Of a stretch of 64,000 bases of DNA, positions 45,990-57,075 are shown one piece after another. Made by a program: the position numbers and the translations under genes. Each line of letters opens with the position of its first letter. Within the stretch, counting starts at the first letter, position 1. Source of the DNA: Cristatella mucedo. Lineage: Eukaryota > Bryozoa > Phylactolaemata > Cristatellidae. The stretch covers positions 5,594,501 through 5,658,500 of the forward strand of contig WPIO01000011.1 of NCBI GenBank assembly GCA_009760855.2, in the 5' to 3' direction. The notes below the pieces were generated by a model. It made no database searches. It was not told the DNA's origin and was given only the letters and a program-made list of their open reading frames with translations.

Positions 45990-46560
45990 AGAGTTGTTGT
46001 TCACCTATTTCAAAAAATCCACTCAGTATAATTATAATTACTAAATTAGTTCCCGAATTTTTGAAATTCCTTGTCGACTTTTTTAACTTACTGCTTGCTA
46101 GTCTACCAGCCGGCATGTACAATAAGTCACTTCAAGTTGATGCAACATGCTATAGCTAAGTTTGTCCTGAACCTCACAGTTGTCACATCACGCCACTTCT
46201 AGCAGATCTGCACTGGCTCCCAGTCAAACAAAGCATCAAATTCAGGATTCTTTCACTCACTTTTAGGGCCCTTCATTCTTTAGCTCCATTCTACTCACCT
46301 GACCTACTCTCCTACCAAGCTAAACAACGTACCGCCTCCTTTTTGTAATCAAATCATTTATCTATACCTCGTACAAACCTCAAATTCTATGGAAACTTCG
46401 CCTTTAGTTCTTCTGCTCCCGAAGCCTGGAACTCACTCCCAAACGGTGTGACGAAACCCCTTGACTTGATGAAATTGAAAAAGAAACTAAAACACGTCTA
46501 TTTATCGCCCACCTTATTGGGTCCTTGTGATTGCTCGTTTATGAGAAGTGGTATCATGAT
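45990..46560 (+). mobile_element. LINE-B fragment, decayed
   Basis: Begins with residues like 'KLVPEFLKFLVDFFNLLLAS' (compare 'KLVHAFVTSCLDICNSLLAG'). It continues 'ADLHWLPVKQSIKFRILSLT', 'LSIPRTNLKFYGNFAFSS', 'APEAWNSLPNGV' and ends near 'ttgggtccttgtgat'. Stops and frameshifts interrupt it. The distal 3' UTR and tail are missing. Confidence 0.7.
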
Positions 46561-46694
46561 GCAATGCAACATTGGCGGCAGAAACACTGAGCTCCAGAGT
46601 TTTACACCAACTGCAAGTGCTTCATTGCACCAGCCGAACTTCCTGCGAGCAAGAGGCTGTAGAAGTAGAGGGCGGATGTTGCAAGTGTATGGAC

Positions 46695-46792
46695 CAAATT
46701 GTAATGTATCTCCGTCTGTAACTCCACAAAGCCACAGAGAGTATGTGGGTGTTACGCCGGAGAGCTTAACCTGGGTTGCAATTCCTGTCTAA
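46695..46792 (-). mobile_element. LINE-A 3' UTR fragment
   Basis: Reversed text gives 'gtaacacccacatactctctgtgg' (written here in parts) followed by 'ctttgtggagttacagacgg', the LINE-A 3' end, about 95 bp long. It sits just downstream of a LINE-B fragment. Confidence 0.6.
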
Positions 46793-48680
46793 GCGGGCCA
46801 GAATACGCAATGGTGGGTAGCTAAAAGTAGGCAAATTTGATGTCCAATGGACAAGCCGAAAGACAACTGGAGAGCTTTGTGGGTATCGACAATGCACTCG
46901 GAACCGCCATGCCTGACCGACAGTTTCCGCCCTCCCAGGATCAAACAAAATTCGACTTTGCCCTCAGCAAATGCTCTTGCCCATCATTTTCAGGTTGCCG
47001 ACAGTTATGCGAGCGACGCAAGAGTGAGTAATTTTGACCCCGTAGCTTTGCACGAGTGTTACGACAGGCAGCGCGGCTGGCGAACGGAGAGTGGCAGGTG
47101 GCAGAAGAGAATCGGCGAATTCTGCGAGAGGAGCAGCAGCCTCCGAACGATCGTCGATCGTCGATCGGCGATCGTCGATCGGCGATCGTCGATCGTCAAT
47201 CGGCCGTCCAGGGGCAGCAATGCGAAGCTTGCAACAGAAAATGCTTGCAGGCGTCCATTGAAATGAGACGTTCTTTACATGGCCGCCATGCTTTCGCATT
47301 GGCCGACCGCAAGGGGGAGGGTTGGGCATAACCGGCGATAAACCCAACGGAAGCCAGCAAGGCAAAAGAGCGGCATGCTTGCTACCCGGACAAATGCAAG
47401 CGAGACAAAAGCGCGCTCGCTATAGCTTTTCAAGCCGCTGCTCTGCTGCTGCCACCGCTTAATGTACCACTGTAGCCGCTGCTCAAGGTTATACCTCTTT
47501 ATAGGCTCAATCGTCTTCTTTTGGTCATTAAAGCTATACGGCGACCAGAGTTTAACTTTTATTCTCTACTTGTTGGCGAAGGATGAGTACACGAGTGCAT
47601 GAGTATGATTATGGTTACACATGAGTATGGTCTGGCCAGGCTGCAGAGCGGGGGGGGGGGGCTCCGGGGGTTTCTTCGGGCGCCCAGGCTTTGTCTTCGG
47701 CGCTTCGACACCAGCAGTCAGTTTTGTCTTCACGAACTCCATATACGGCGCCATGAGTGGATGCAGAAACTGCGTTGGCGTCCTCCGTTTTAAACATGAT
47801 AGGTATCACTAAACGTGAGGTTTTTCTCGTTTTTTTATGATTTTGTCTTTTTCTGGAAAATAACTAATCAATTCACTTTGAGCATGGGGTCTTTGATAGA
47901 ACCCGTATCCCGGCCGTTTGGTTCGTATGCCTCTCACGCCCCTGAAGTCGTTCACCAAATAAATTCACCTTGACCTTGGTTCGACTTGTGCTCCAGCTTC
48001 GCTATAGCCACCACTCTAGCAGCGCCGCTCTTACCACCCCGTAAGCTGCCGCTTTAGCCGAGGCTCTAGCTGCGTTGTTATGTCAATCATGCTTTGTATT
48101 TATTTTATCTAATAAATTGCTCTAACGACGAATGTGTTTTTAAACCAGAATTCCTTAAAGTTAATTTTTGCCCGCTTTCTCTGAGCGCTCTTGACTTCCG
48201 TGCTATTGTTCATTGAGCGCCTTTGTCGTTGTAAACTTTTGCCAGCGCGCTTTTGTAACGAATGCTTTTGTCGGGTACCGGTTAAGCAAGTATCTAAAGT
48301 CACCACAGAATACCTAGCTGCAATGCATGCCGGTAGGTACACATACATGTGTACAATAGTTTCAACAATTTGCGCTAGAAATTCGAAGTGTCTACGGATA
48401 TACTGTGCAACAGCTGTATTGAGTAGAGAAGCCAATACATATTAGATATTTAATTATTTTATTTATTTATTTATTTAATTAGGTACAATAAACAGCAATT
48501 TGAGCAACGCGTTGAGGTAGCACTTTACGTAGTCAGTTCACCCTTGACATCACCAGTTTCCATTCCACAGCTGTTGGTATTGCCATCTAGTAATTCTTCA
48601 AAGCGTAACCGACCTCACCGAGTTGCTTTCGCTGAAAAAGGCTAGCCTTACGAGCTTCGCTGACATCATACACAAGTGCT
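46793..48680. other. Mostly unassigned DNA, one minisatellite
   Basis: 47148-47207 is a short array of 'gatcgtc/gatcggc' units rich in CGATCG palindromes. A minus-strand SINE-1-like piece may lie at 47905-48000 ('aaataaattcaccttgacc', compare 20055). Frames around 46850-47330 are open in several phases. One begins 'SNGQAER', recalling retroviral-type integrases, but nothing else supports this. Confidence 0.3.
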
Positions 48681-48681
48681 T

Positions 48682-48822
48682 CATTAGGTTTGGTCCAGCG
48701 GTTAAGGTGCTCGCCCCGACCAAGGTCTGGCTGAGGTCGTGGGCACGAGCCCTGCCTGAGGCATATGTGAAGCGCCTGAAAAGACATTAAGTTCTCTTGG
48801 GGCGCTATACAAATGAATTATG
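48682..48822 (+). mobile_element. SINE-1, copy e
   Basis: A box 'tggtccagcgg', near-consensus body 'ctcgccccgaccaaggtctg', B-box region 'gggcacgagccc' (one change), and the tail 'gaagcgcctgaaaagacatt' and 'cttggggcgctatacaaat'. Confidence 0.85.
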
Positions 48823-49189
48823 CTATACCAATGGGTTATATTAGGCTCAAGAGGAGTTTTCGACTTAACGACGGCCCCATTGGTCTCAATTGGGCTAAGC
48901 AAAAATAGACAAAGAAGCTTCAAACAAGTTTAAGCTGTTTTCCTCATTCAACACTCATAAGAATCTAAAATTTCAAAAAAATATCCTGCTATGTCAGAAA
49001 ATGCGAGCAGTGCTAAGTGAACCGGAATCGAAAGACACCTATTAATACTTATTTGGCACAGCTGACCGGGAGTCCAGATGCTCTGAGCGGACCAGTAGAT
49101 GCACACTCACAGATTCTCAATGCTGCAAACTAATTCAAGTCTAGTTAAGAACACACCTGTACTGTGCAGTACTATAGTAATGAATCACT

Positions 49190-49560
49190 GCCTAGTCATC
49201 GACGTCCTAGATGCCACATCATAGCACTTCCCTGTATGCTTTACTGGCTCCATATCAACCGTAAAATATTGAAGACTAAATCCTTAATTTGGCAAATTGA
49301 TCATTCACTTTATTGCACCAGCCTGCTTGCCTGACCTCCTTGCTAATTCACACTGCTCTCCTACCACCATCTTCTCAGCGTCTAGTTATCTCGACTTTCC
49401 TAGCACGAGAGTGGAGTATTTGGCTATGGGGCCCTCGTCTCGTGTTCGCAGAAATTTTGAAATGCGTCTTCCTGCTACACCACTTAATGCAATGACTTTG
49501 CATAGTTTAAATCTCAGCTAAATACGAACCTACTTGGCCCAGCCTCTCTTCGCACGTGCT
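49190..49560 (+). mobile_element. LINE-B fragment, very decayed
   Basis: Recognised from 'tatgctttactggctccatatc' (compare 'ctgcactggctcccagtc') and the spacing to 'ttgcaccagcctgcttgcctgacctcc'. Coding potential is lost. Confidence 0.45.
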
Positions 49561-49884
49561 TTGGTAGCTTACTTGTGCATAATTCGCTGAACTTGCAAAG
49601 CACGAGGTATTAAAAGCAGGTTATATGCTTTAGCGCAGCGGCATAAGCACGGCACTAGTTTAGCTTCGCATCGCTATCTAAGCTATTATCACTATTCCGA
49701 ACGTGACAGCGAACTTTGCGTATTGTCCCCTTCATAGAGAATTCCTAAAGCACCCGATTAGTTGGACAGTATTCATCCGAGTCAGAAGATGGCCACCACC
49801 GCCAACTGTGCCGAGAGCTTCCAGCATTCCAAGGATTTTTCTGCCAAAACCTTGAGAGCAAAACTAGTTAGTTTTGATTTGCTG

Positions 49885-50290
49885 CTTTAATTACATTTGC
49901 TGCAAAGGATGCCCGATCAAATGGTTAGTGGCAGCATGCTCAATAAACACAAAAACTGCGGTTGAAGGATGGTATTCAGACGGTCACCATGCAAGTATGG
50001 TTAGTGGCAGCATGCACAGTGTCAGTACGCATCAGTACATACAGAGTGAATCACAGGGACCCAAATAAATGCTGTGACAAATTGGATGCGTTTTTAGTTT
50101 CTTTTTAAACGTGGGCAAGTCAGGAGATGACGTGACGCAAGTCGGGAGCGAGCTCCAGGCTTTGGGAGCGTATTAACTAAGGGCACGGTCTCCAATGAAT
50201 TTTAGATTTTTACAAAGTCTGGGTAAAAGTTAGATTCTGAAAAGCGGTTAGTGCGATGCTTAGCCTGGTGGGGGAGTAGATCCGATGGCA
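49885..50290 (-). mobile_element. LINE-B 3' fragment
   Basis: Contains the UTR lines 'atggttagtggcagcatgcac' and 'cacagggacccaaataaatg'. Beyond lies the reversed coding end ('gagcgagctccaggctttgg' for 'PKAWSSLP'). The final tail is missing. Confidence 0.7.
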
Positions 50291-50820
50291 CCACTGAGCC
50301 TGTGGACTTGCTTCGCGGAGTCATAGTAGAAATACAAAACTGTACATACATTTACAGGTCTATTACCTATTGGTGCACTATGTTTTTCTCGTCATAGAAT
50401 GTTGATAGCAGTGAGCATTTAGCGAGAAGCAAATTTAATCCGGACGACTGACCGGTGAAGCGGTCACGTAGAGTTGCCCATGAATTCATGCCCTCGAGTT
50501 CGAGCGTCTAACCTTGCTATTTGTTGATTGTCATGGTGAATGACGCCATGGCAGCGGCAGGAATGCTTGAATAGTTGGCAGTGCATGCACAAAGAGAAAG
50601 TATCTGTCCGGAAGAAATATCCCAACAAAAAATCGCCGTCTATCTTCGTGCTTGCGTAGCAGGAGTGGCTTCAGAGCAGCGGTTCACCTGCAAACCATTG
50701 CATCAATATAAGCGCATGTTGATGCATACAGGTCGAGCTACTTGATATCTCAAGGAAATTATAACCATATTAGGCTGACTCTGCCTCCTGGCGCTGGGAC
50801 GACTCGCTTTTATGGCGCGC
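50291..50820. other. Spacer between inverted LINE-B ends
   Basis: No gene recognised. Confidence 0.3.
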
Positions 50821-50821
50821 T

Positions 50822-51045
50822 CTCGGTATAAAGTAGTGCTGACTCTGCATGCTGCCACTAACCGTAGCTGCATGCTTACCCTAAGCATGTCACCCCTAAC
50901 CACGTCATTCTTGTTTGTTGTTTATTGAGTATGCTACGACTAGCAATTCGGTCACGCTTCGTTTGCAGCAATTTTAAAGCGCCTAGAACGAGATTGAGCT
51001 CTCTGAGGGAGTTTTATCAAATGTATTATTATTATAATAAGATAC
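50822..51045 (+). mobile_element. LINE-B 3' UTR and tail
   Basis: 'gtgctgactctgcatgctgcc', 'catgtcacccctaaccacg', 'aaagcgcctagaacgagattg' and an ATT-rich end. It points away from the minus-strand LINE-B fragment at 49.9 kb. Confidence 0.7.
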
Positions 51046-51409
51046 GCTTATGTATGAAATTGTCGCATTCTCCGCTTGAATTGGAAGTCGCCACCCTTAG
51101 GGGCGAGAACGATGAGCGGGTTAAGGACAACGCTCCCATCAAATTGGCCGCCAATTATGGAGGCTTCCAAAACACGACCGCGATGCACAGTGCGTTCTAT
51201 GAGCGTTGGGCCGCTGCAGAGCCCCTTCCCCAGGTTTAGATTGTGCAACAGCATATTGGGCATGCCAGCTTTGAGCCAGAGCCTGAGAGGTAGGATTCCG
51301 GATGAGGCAAGGGTACTAAGGTACTGCAGAGGAATGCTAATGTAGTTTACGAGATACTCGTACGAGACCAAACTCAGCGAGGTGTAATTATTAACTCAGA
51401 CGTCAATGC

Positions 51410-51560
51410 TAGCTGGAACTTCCGCCCTAGGCGTTGATCATCCAGCAGGCCTCCCAGCTCTTTCAGCAAAGAAGACGCATTTTAAACGCTCCTGGATGCC
51501 GTAATACGATCTCTTTTCTATTGGTGCGGGGTGAGCGGAATATGAAGTGCTGAACAACGC
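51410..51560 (-). mobile_element. LINE-A fragment, tentative
   Basis: Reversed text 'gcgtcttctttgctgaaagagct' and 'ggaggcctgctggatgatca' resembles the LINE-A segment at 34806-34855. Short and decayed. Confidence 0.35.
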
Positions 51561-53355
51561 CTTAGGTTAAGACCAGCGTTCTTCAAAGTAATTATCTATA
51601 CAAGCTCATAACATATCCTGCATGCAGGCGTGACGTACCGGTGGTAACCTCGCCTTTACAGACTCACTCTTGCAACTTCTACACTTAAGTCCGTAGGTCT
51701 TAATCCCAATAGTCTCAATCCCAGCGCTTGCAAAAGTGCTGATCTTTGCTGATTTGCAAGAAAACCACTGACGCCCTGAGCCCTGTATCGTATGGCTAAC
51801 GTACTTATTTTCAGCCCCAATGCTGTCAACATCACTTATATAATTAGCATTAATAAGCAAAATATTATTTATATAATATATAATATAATATATATTATAT
51901 ATAATATGTATATATAATATCATTAATTATAAATAAATATATTATATATTATATATATATATAATATTATATATACTATTATTAATATATTATTACAATT
52001 ATATATTAATATATTAAACTTATTATATATAATCACATATGTATCCCAGTTGTCAACAAGTGTGCCGACTGTAGCGCAGCACGGTAGCAATAAACATAAA
52101 GTATTCCTTGCCAGAAAAAAATTATACACCCGCAGTGAAGGGAAGTCAATGCGGCAGCTCTGGAGAATCATAGCGTTTCAGCACTAGCCATAGCATCCAA
52201 AAACTCTTACCCGCGCCTAAAGCGCAACTCAGCTGCCTGATTCAAGCTCTAGAATCCAACTTCGTAAATATTACGTGTCCTTGACTTGTATGCCCTTTAA
52301 ACATTAGTTATTACATTACCAATTCCGTGCCATCTTAATTAGGAATGGCTAGCAAATGCTTGCTTGACACAATCTTACCGATGTTAAATACCAAGTTTTC
52401 AATGCAGTAAACTTAGTCGGCTCTTCGCTATAATCCAGGGAACCCAGCACAGTCAACAGCGATAGTCATGGTCTGTATTTCGTTTTGCTGCGTCATTAAG
52501 CTCCAACATAATATATAGTTTAAGAGTCTCTGAAGCCTTGTTCGCAGCTGTCATTGTCACTGTGTTGTCTTCATTTTGTCATCTACAGCTGCTACAGCAA
52601 CGAGCTGGGCTTCAATGCGTCTACAGAATCCATGGTCATACAGGTCGTCCGCACTTACCACGGCTGACGCTGGCTAACGCCTGTCACATGATCTCAATAG
52701 AAGCATGAAACAATAACTAACCTCAGACGGTAGAAATCTAGGACTATATAAAAAAAAGACTCAGCAGTCCTAACATTGTCGTGACCAACGAAGTTGCTTG
52801 ACAAGCAGGCACAGGAAGTTGAGTTTAGCTCAATAATTTCACGAGTAATGTAATGTCGGGAGTAGGTGCTGCTCTCCAGATAGATCATATCCTACGCTTA
52901 CGTCGATAGCACGGTGCGCTGTGGCGACTCGAGGATGTAGTCGGATTGAAGAGGTTAGCAGGAGGTTGGGTGAACAACCGACAGTCTAGCCGGCACCGAT
53001 TCGGGCCACCTGTAGGAGGGATGCTGCATGATCCTGAGATTTCAGCTCTGCACCCATGTCATTTAGCTGGCAAACCTTGAGACGCCTTGGGTTACGCCGT
53101 GGGCGGCTGCATAAGCTAGCCTCCTCAGCCAAATGCCACCATGGCTTTCGCTGGCAGGTTAGCCCACCCCTGTGTGCTGATCGCCAGCTCTGCAATTCGA
53201 AGCTGGTTTCCTTCTGCCGAGTGGACCAACTGCTATCTTGTTCAAATAGAGCCCCTATTGATTCTTTGTTGGCCGCGGCTGGCTCGTCGTGTAACCGAAA
53301 CCTTCGGCGTCGTCCCTCATAGAGTTTCCGGCCCCTAGCCAGCTAGACTGCCGAA
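51561..53355. other. AT-rich block then gene 5' flank
   Basis: 51835-52035 is almost pure A+T with no clean period. From about 52900 the sequence becomes GC-richer and leads to the SDR start codon at 53356. The presumed promoter and 5' UTR of that gene lie here, but no TATA or initiator could be assigned. Confidence 0.35.
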
Positions 53356-53520
53356 ATGAGCTCGTTAAAGGTAGACGGCGACAAGGTGCTCCATCCGCGC
53401 TCTGTTCTGGTAACCGGAGCCAATCGTGGTCTCGGCCTGGAGATTGTCAAGCAGCTGTTGAAACTTCCCCATCCACCGTCGGAGCTGATCGCCACATGCC
53501 GACAGCCGGCGGAGGCTCAG
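53356..53520 (+). CDS. Short-chain dehydrogenase/reductase, exon 1
   Basis: Exactly 55 codons from ATG to a CAG|GTACAG donor. After a short leader the peptide shows the SDR Rossmann start: 'SVLVTGANRGLGLEIVKQLL' (residues 16-35), holding the NAD(P)-binding TGxxxGxG, then 'LIATCR' (44-49), the end of the second strand where cofactor specificity is set. The pattern 'ATCR.P..AQ' is typical of the C-factor/sniffer-type carbonyl reductase group of classical SDRs, which reduce carbonyl substrates with NADPH in the cytosol. The substrate cannot be told from this exon. The catalytic Ser/Tyr/Lys lie in later exons. A frame continuing past 53520 to 53568 is intron read-through. Confidence 0.8.
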
Positions 53521-54286
53521 GTACAGCAGTCAAAGCGTGGAGGGGGGCAGACCGAGGGCACTGTGTAGCATTGAATGCCACAGATCGAATCCGAGTGTTC
53601 GCGGCAGTGTGCTGAGAGCGACTTGGTGGCTCTTCGTAAATCTTAGATGGGGTATCGGCCAAATGCAAGGTTGCATGATTTCGGCAGCGCTCGGGAAGAG
53701 CTGCATGGGTGGTAAGTAAGGCTATGGCTGGCGTAGATAAGGATGTGCCCGTGTCATTTTGCCTCAGTCCCAGGTCACAACTTTCTATTCCCCCCCCAGT
53801 CCACGAGCAGCGAGCAGAGATGAGACGCTAGATGAGAAGGCCACGACGTCAAAAATTGAAGGACTGCCACTCGAGCAAGTAGCAGCAGCAGGCGCAAGCT
53901 GTCACGGCTCACTGACGAAGAGAGAGCCGAGCGACGGCTCCGAGCGGCAGCACTGGTGGGTGGCCAGCTTTTCAAGCCAGCCAGCTGGCGTTTGCGGTCA
54001 CGTGTGCGGAGCAGTTGTGTAACGCCAAAGGGGCAGAAAGAAGTGACGATGCAAGCCGGCACGCTCTTCCAACACCCTAGAACCGAGGCTTCTGATAAAA
54101 CTAGCCTTGATTTTTCTTTTAACTTTCAAAGGATCGTGGCTGATTGAGAAACGTGCTAGGCCATACGGTCAGAGAAAGGGAAATAGAAACCGCCGGCGAC
54201 AGGGACAACAAACGATAATGCCGGCAACAGTAATGACGAGCGATAGTGCAGACAATCACGGCAGAGGAGGTGCAGCATAATACACT

Positions 54287-54440
54287 CAGCTGGTTTGGTC
54301 CAGTGGTTAAGGTGCTCGCCCCGACCAAGGTCCGGCCGAGGTCGTGGGCTCGAGCACCGTGGCATATGTGAAGCGCCTGAATACAGATTAAGTTCTCTTA
54401 GGGCGCTATACAAATAAATTATATATTTTATTATTTATTT
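54287..54440 (+). mobile_element. SINE-1, copy f
   Basis: Near-consensus A box 'tggtccagtgg', body 'ctcgccccgaccaaggtccg', B box 'gggctcgagcacc', tail 'gaagcgcctgaatacagatt' and an AT-rich end. It lies inside SDR intron 1. Confidence 0.85.
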
Positions 54441-55109
54441 CAGCTCTGGGAACCTATTAACTGCTACGTATTCTCGGAAATACGGCGGTGGAGCTTATGA
54501 ACACCGCTGTTTACTGGCCAGGAACTGCCTAGTGCTGACGGTAGGCGGCTTCAAAAAGGAGGCTAGGCTAGTTAAGGAAAAAATCATTGCCAATCAGAAA
54601 TTTGAAAGCTTTACTTTCAAGATGGGTTAGCCCTGCATATCTCCTATAGTTTCTGCTAAGTCGTAATCTGTTTCTTTATTCAAAAAGTGTTTTTTACTGG
54701 ACCACCTCGTCAGCTCCATAGTTTATTCTGCCAGTTTTCTCAAGGAAAAAAATTGGGCCTGAATACTTGAAGATACCGCAGCCAAGCTGGTAAATGCATT
54801 GGTGATATTTCGTCTAGATGTTAGTGGCTTGAATGTTCTTTTGTTCGTGTAATAAGCCGCTTAGTTGGTACACAGCTTAGTGCTGCTAAGCTTATCTAGC
54901 ATTCAAAATGCCGTTTTCCAGCAATTCCTACTCACCGAAACTCCTAGTCTGGTTTCGCATCGCACAGTCAGCTCGTCTGATTATAGCCAAACAACTGTGC
55001 CTCTAAAAATCCACTAACCTTTACTATGTTTCATGTTTCACTGTTTAACTAGTTTACTATTAATTGTATGCGATCTTCCGGTAAAGGGATCACTTCATTA
55101 CTTCGCTGC

Positions 55110-55200
55110 GGCAGTGGCCCTGGGTCTTAGTCTAGGGGTAGCGTGCTCGCTCTTCACGTCATGGGTTCCAGTCCTAGATATGGAAATCCGTATTTTATAC
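55110..55200 (+). mobile_element. tRNA-like element (SINE-3 or tRNA pseudogene)
   Basis: A perfect A-box match 'tagtctagggg' at 55128-55138 and a one-mismatch B box 'ggttccagtcc' at 55164-55174, with tRNA-like spacing. A flawed anticodon arm (cgtg...cacg) is visible, and no acceptor stem pairs cleanly, so it is not a working tRNA gene. A related piece is at 60605-60690. Confidence 0.5.
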
Positions 55201-55261
55201 TGAAACGGGAGTGACTGACGCCAAGGCGAATTTGGCACTGCATCTTTTTTTTACAATAAGC

Positions 55262-56305
55262 TGACCGTTTATGCTGACTATACTAAGCTGTATTTGTCAT
55301 TCAAACCGTCGGAATCTGCAGCAGCAACTGATAAACTGAATGCTTGCCTTGCCGACTTTCGATCTTTGATGTCGGAAAACATCTTGAAACTAAATGATAA
55401 TAAAACAGAACTGCTGCTCACAGGACACCCTAAGCGTGTGGCTGGACTAAAAGGCTTTGCTGATGCTTTTGTGCGACCATCACCATTTGTTCAAAATTTA
55501 GGTGTCGTTTTCGAAAGCTGCCCTAATTTTTAAAGCTTCATTCAGAATTCTGCATCCACAGCCAGTCAACACGTCCGATTCCTATCTAAGATTAGGCTCT
55601 GTCTTCCACAGCCGCTTCCAAAACATTTAACTAGCTCATTATTTATGTTTCGGCTTTATTTATTGTAGTTTCCTTTCACCTGGTCTACCAAAAAAGCAAC
55701 AAGGCCACTGCGAATGACTACGAATAAGACTGCAAGGCTAGTTTTCAAATCCCCGAGGTTTGAGCACGTGTCTCCTTTGCTAAAAGAGCTAGGATGGCTG
55801 CCGGTTGAGCAAAGGATACAGAGCAAAGTTCTTACGCTGACCCACAAGGCCCGCCACGGCTTGGCTCCTTCATACCTAGCTGAACTGCTGCATCAGTTTC
55901 AGCCTGTTCGCGCCCTCAGGTCCTGTATGGACAATCAATTAGCTGTTCCATTCCTCCGATTAAAGGCAGCTGGCGACTGAAGCTTTAGCTCTGCAGTTCC
56001 TAGGCTGTGGAACTCGCTTCCACAATTCTTATTCAACGACAGCTACTCTGCTGCTTCTGACTATGGCTCATTTTTTCAGTGGTCCTGAGCTACTACTTTC
56101 ATTTTACTCACCAGCTCAACTGCTCTCCTGACTCTGCTATGCTTCATACTTTCTGTTTGTTGAGTGAGATGAAGTTTGTTGGCTACCGAATGCGTACCGA
56201 AAGCCAGCTGTGAGTGGGCTATGTAAAACTCTCCTGCGTAACACCCACATAGTATTTAATGGCTTAGTGGAGTGTCAGACGGAAATAAATTAAATTAAAT
56301 TAAAT
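55262..56305 (+). mobile_element. LINE-A copy, decayed
   Basis: Begins in the middle of the RT ('tttatgctgactatactaagctg'). The catalytic YADD reads YADY here, so it is inactive even apart from truncation. Frames 55294-55533 and 55714-55980 carry '[20 protein letters not shown]' and '[20 protein letters not shown]'. A stop and frameshifts lie between them. It ends with the 3' UTR and a (TTAAA)n tail at 56283-56305. Confidence 0.8.
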
Positions 56306-56649
56306 CACGAATTATGAAAAATATTGCTCACTCGTGAAAGTGTGTGCTCTGAAAAAATTACTTTGACCAGCAGTTCATGAAAAGTACTGAAATATCAAAG
56401 ACTAAGTCTTGAACCCTGAGACGTTTTCGTGGATTTGTTTGAAAAAGTATGGAATCTACTTGTAAATGTGTATACCTGTACTTATGGTCTATGCAATTAT
56501 TTATAAATATAACTACAGGTAATGGCGGATAGTTTCCATATAGTTTGCGCTACCTTAACCTTAGCTAGGAGGCTGATTATGAAGCTACATGCACTCCTAA
56601 TGCACCACTAAGCGGCTTGCGAGCATTCACTCCTACTTTCTTTTTTCAG

Positions 56650-56701
56650 GCACTCCAGGAAATTTCTAAACTAAACCCAGCGGTAAAGATATTGGAATAT
56701 G
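56650..56701 (+). CDS. Short-chain dehydrogenase/reductase, exon 2
   Basis: A 52-nt exon between a strong acceptor ('cctactttcttttttcag') and donor GTAAGC. It is in phase with exon 1 and adds 'ALQEISKLNPAVKILEY' plus the first base G of the next codon. In SDRs of this group the same place reads L-Q-x-x-x...N-x-x-x-x-x-L-x-x-D. The split codon starting with G fits the conserved Asp of the third strand, which contacts the adenine ring. Intron 1 is 3129 bp and contains SINE-1, a tRNA-like piece and LINE-A. Exon 3 was not found before the window end. Confidence 0.75.
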
Positions 56702-57015
56702 GTAAGCCTTTCCCAAGAACCGCCACCAAATGTCAGATGAGAGTATTGACAGCTGCTTGTCTTTTCAGCTTCTGCTTTTCAGATTGCAAAAAACGATCTG
56801 ATGTCTACTGTGAAACCCATCGTGCCCCTCGAAGCAAGGCTGTGCAACAATACATTGTAGATACAATATACTGCAATACATTGGCTACAATACATTATAC
56901 TGATTTGGGTGACCATAATTATCAATATATTGTACTGAATTGCTTGACAGTATGAATATATTGTACTAGACTGCTTCACAGTATAAATATATTGTAATAG
57001 ATTGCTTGAAAGTAT
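56702..57015 (+). repeat. SDR intron 2 start with 31-bp tandem repeat
   Basis: From the GTAAGC donor, ordinary intron sequence to about 56840. CAATACATTG/CAATATATTG-type lines follow, then three 31-bp units of 'tatattgtactgaattgctt...' at 56926-57018. A (TA)n run continues to 57052. Similar 'caatatattcc' and 'gcaatatacgg' lines occur at 57660-57700, on the other side of the hAT remnant. Confidence 0.65.
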
Positions 57016-57055
<40 letters not shown>

Positions 57056-57075
57056 TAGCGCTGCAGTGACGCGAT

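Larger units (their letters stand above)
53521..56649 (+). other. Intron 1 of the SDR gene
   Basis: Runs from GTACAG to the TTTTTTCAG acceptor. Contents: GC-rich unassigned sequence (53530-54280), SINE-1 copy f, unassigned AT-richer sequence, a tRNA-like element (55110-55200) and a decayed LINE-A (55262-56305). All identified inserts are in the same orientation as the gene. Confidence 0.65.

Noticed and set aside
46837-47031. Frame beginning with 'SNGQAER', like a Gypsy integrase
   Set aside because: Only seven residues fit. The rest has no integrase pattern and no neighbouring pol domain was found.
55110-55200. Functional tRNA gene
   Set aside because: A and B boxes are present but acceptor and anticodon stems do not pair properly.
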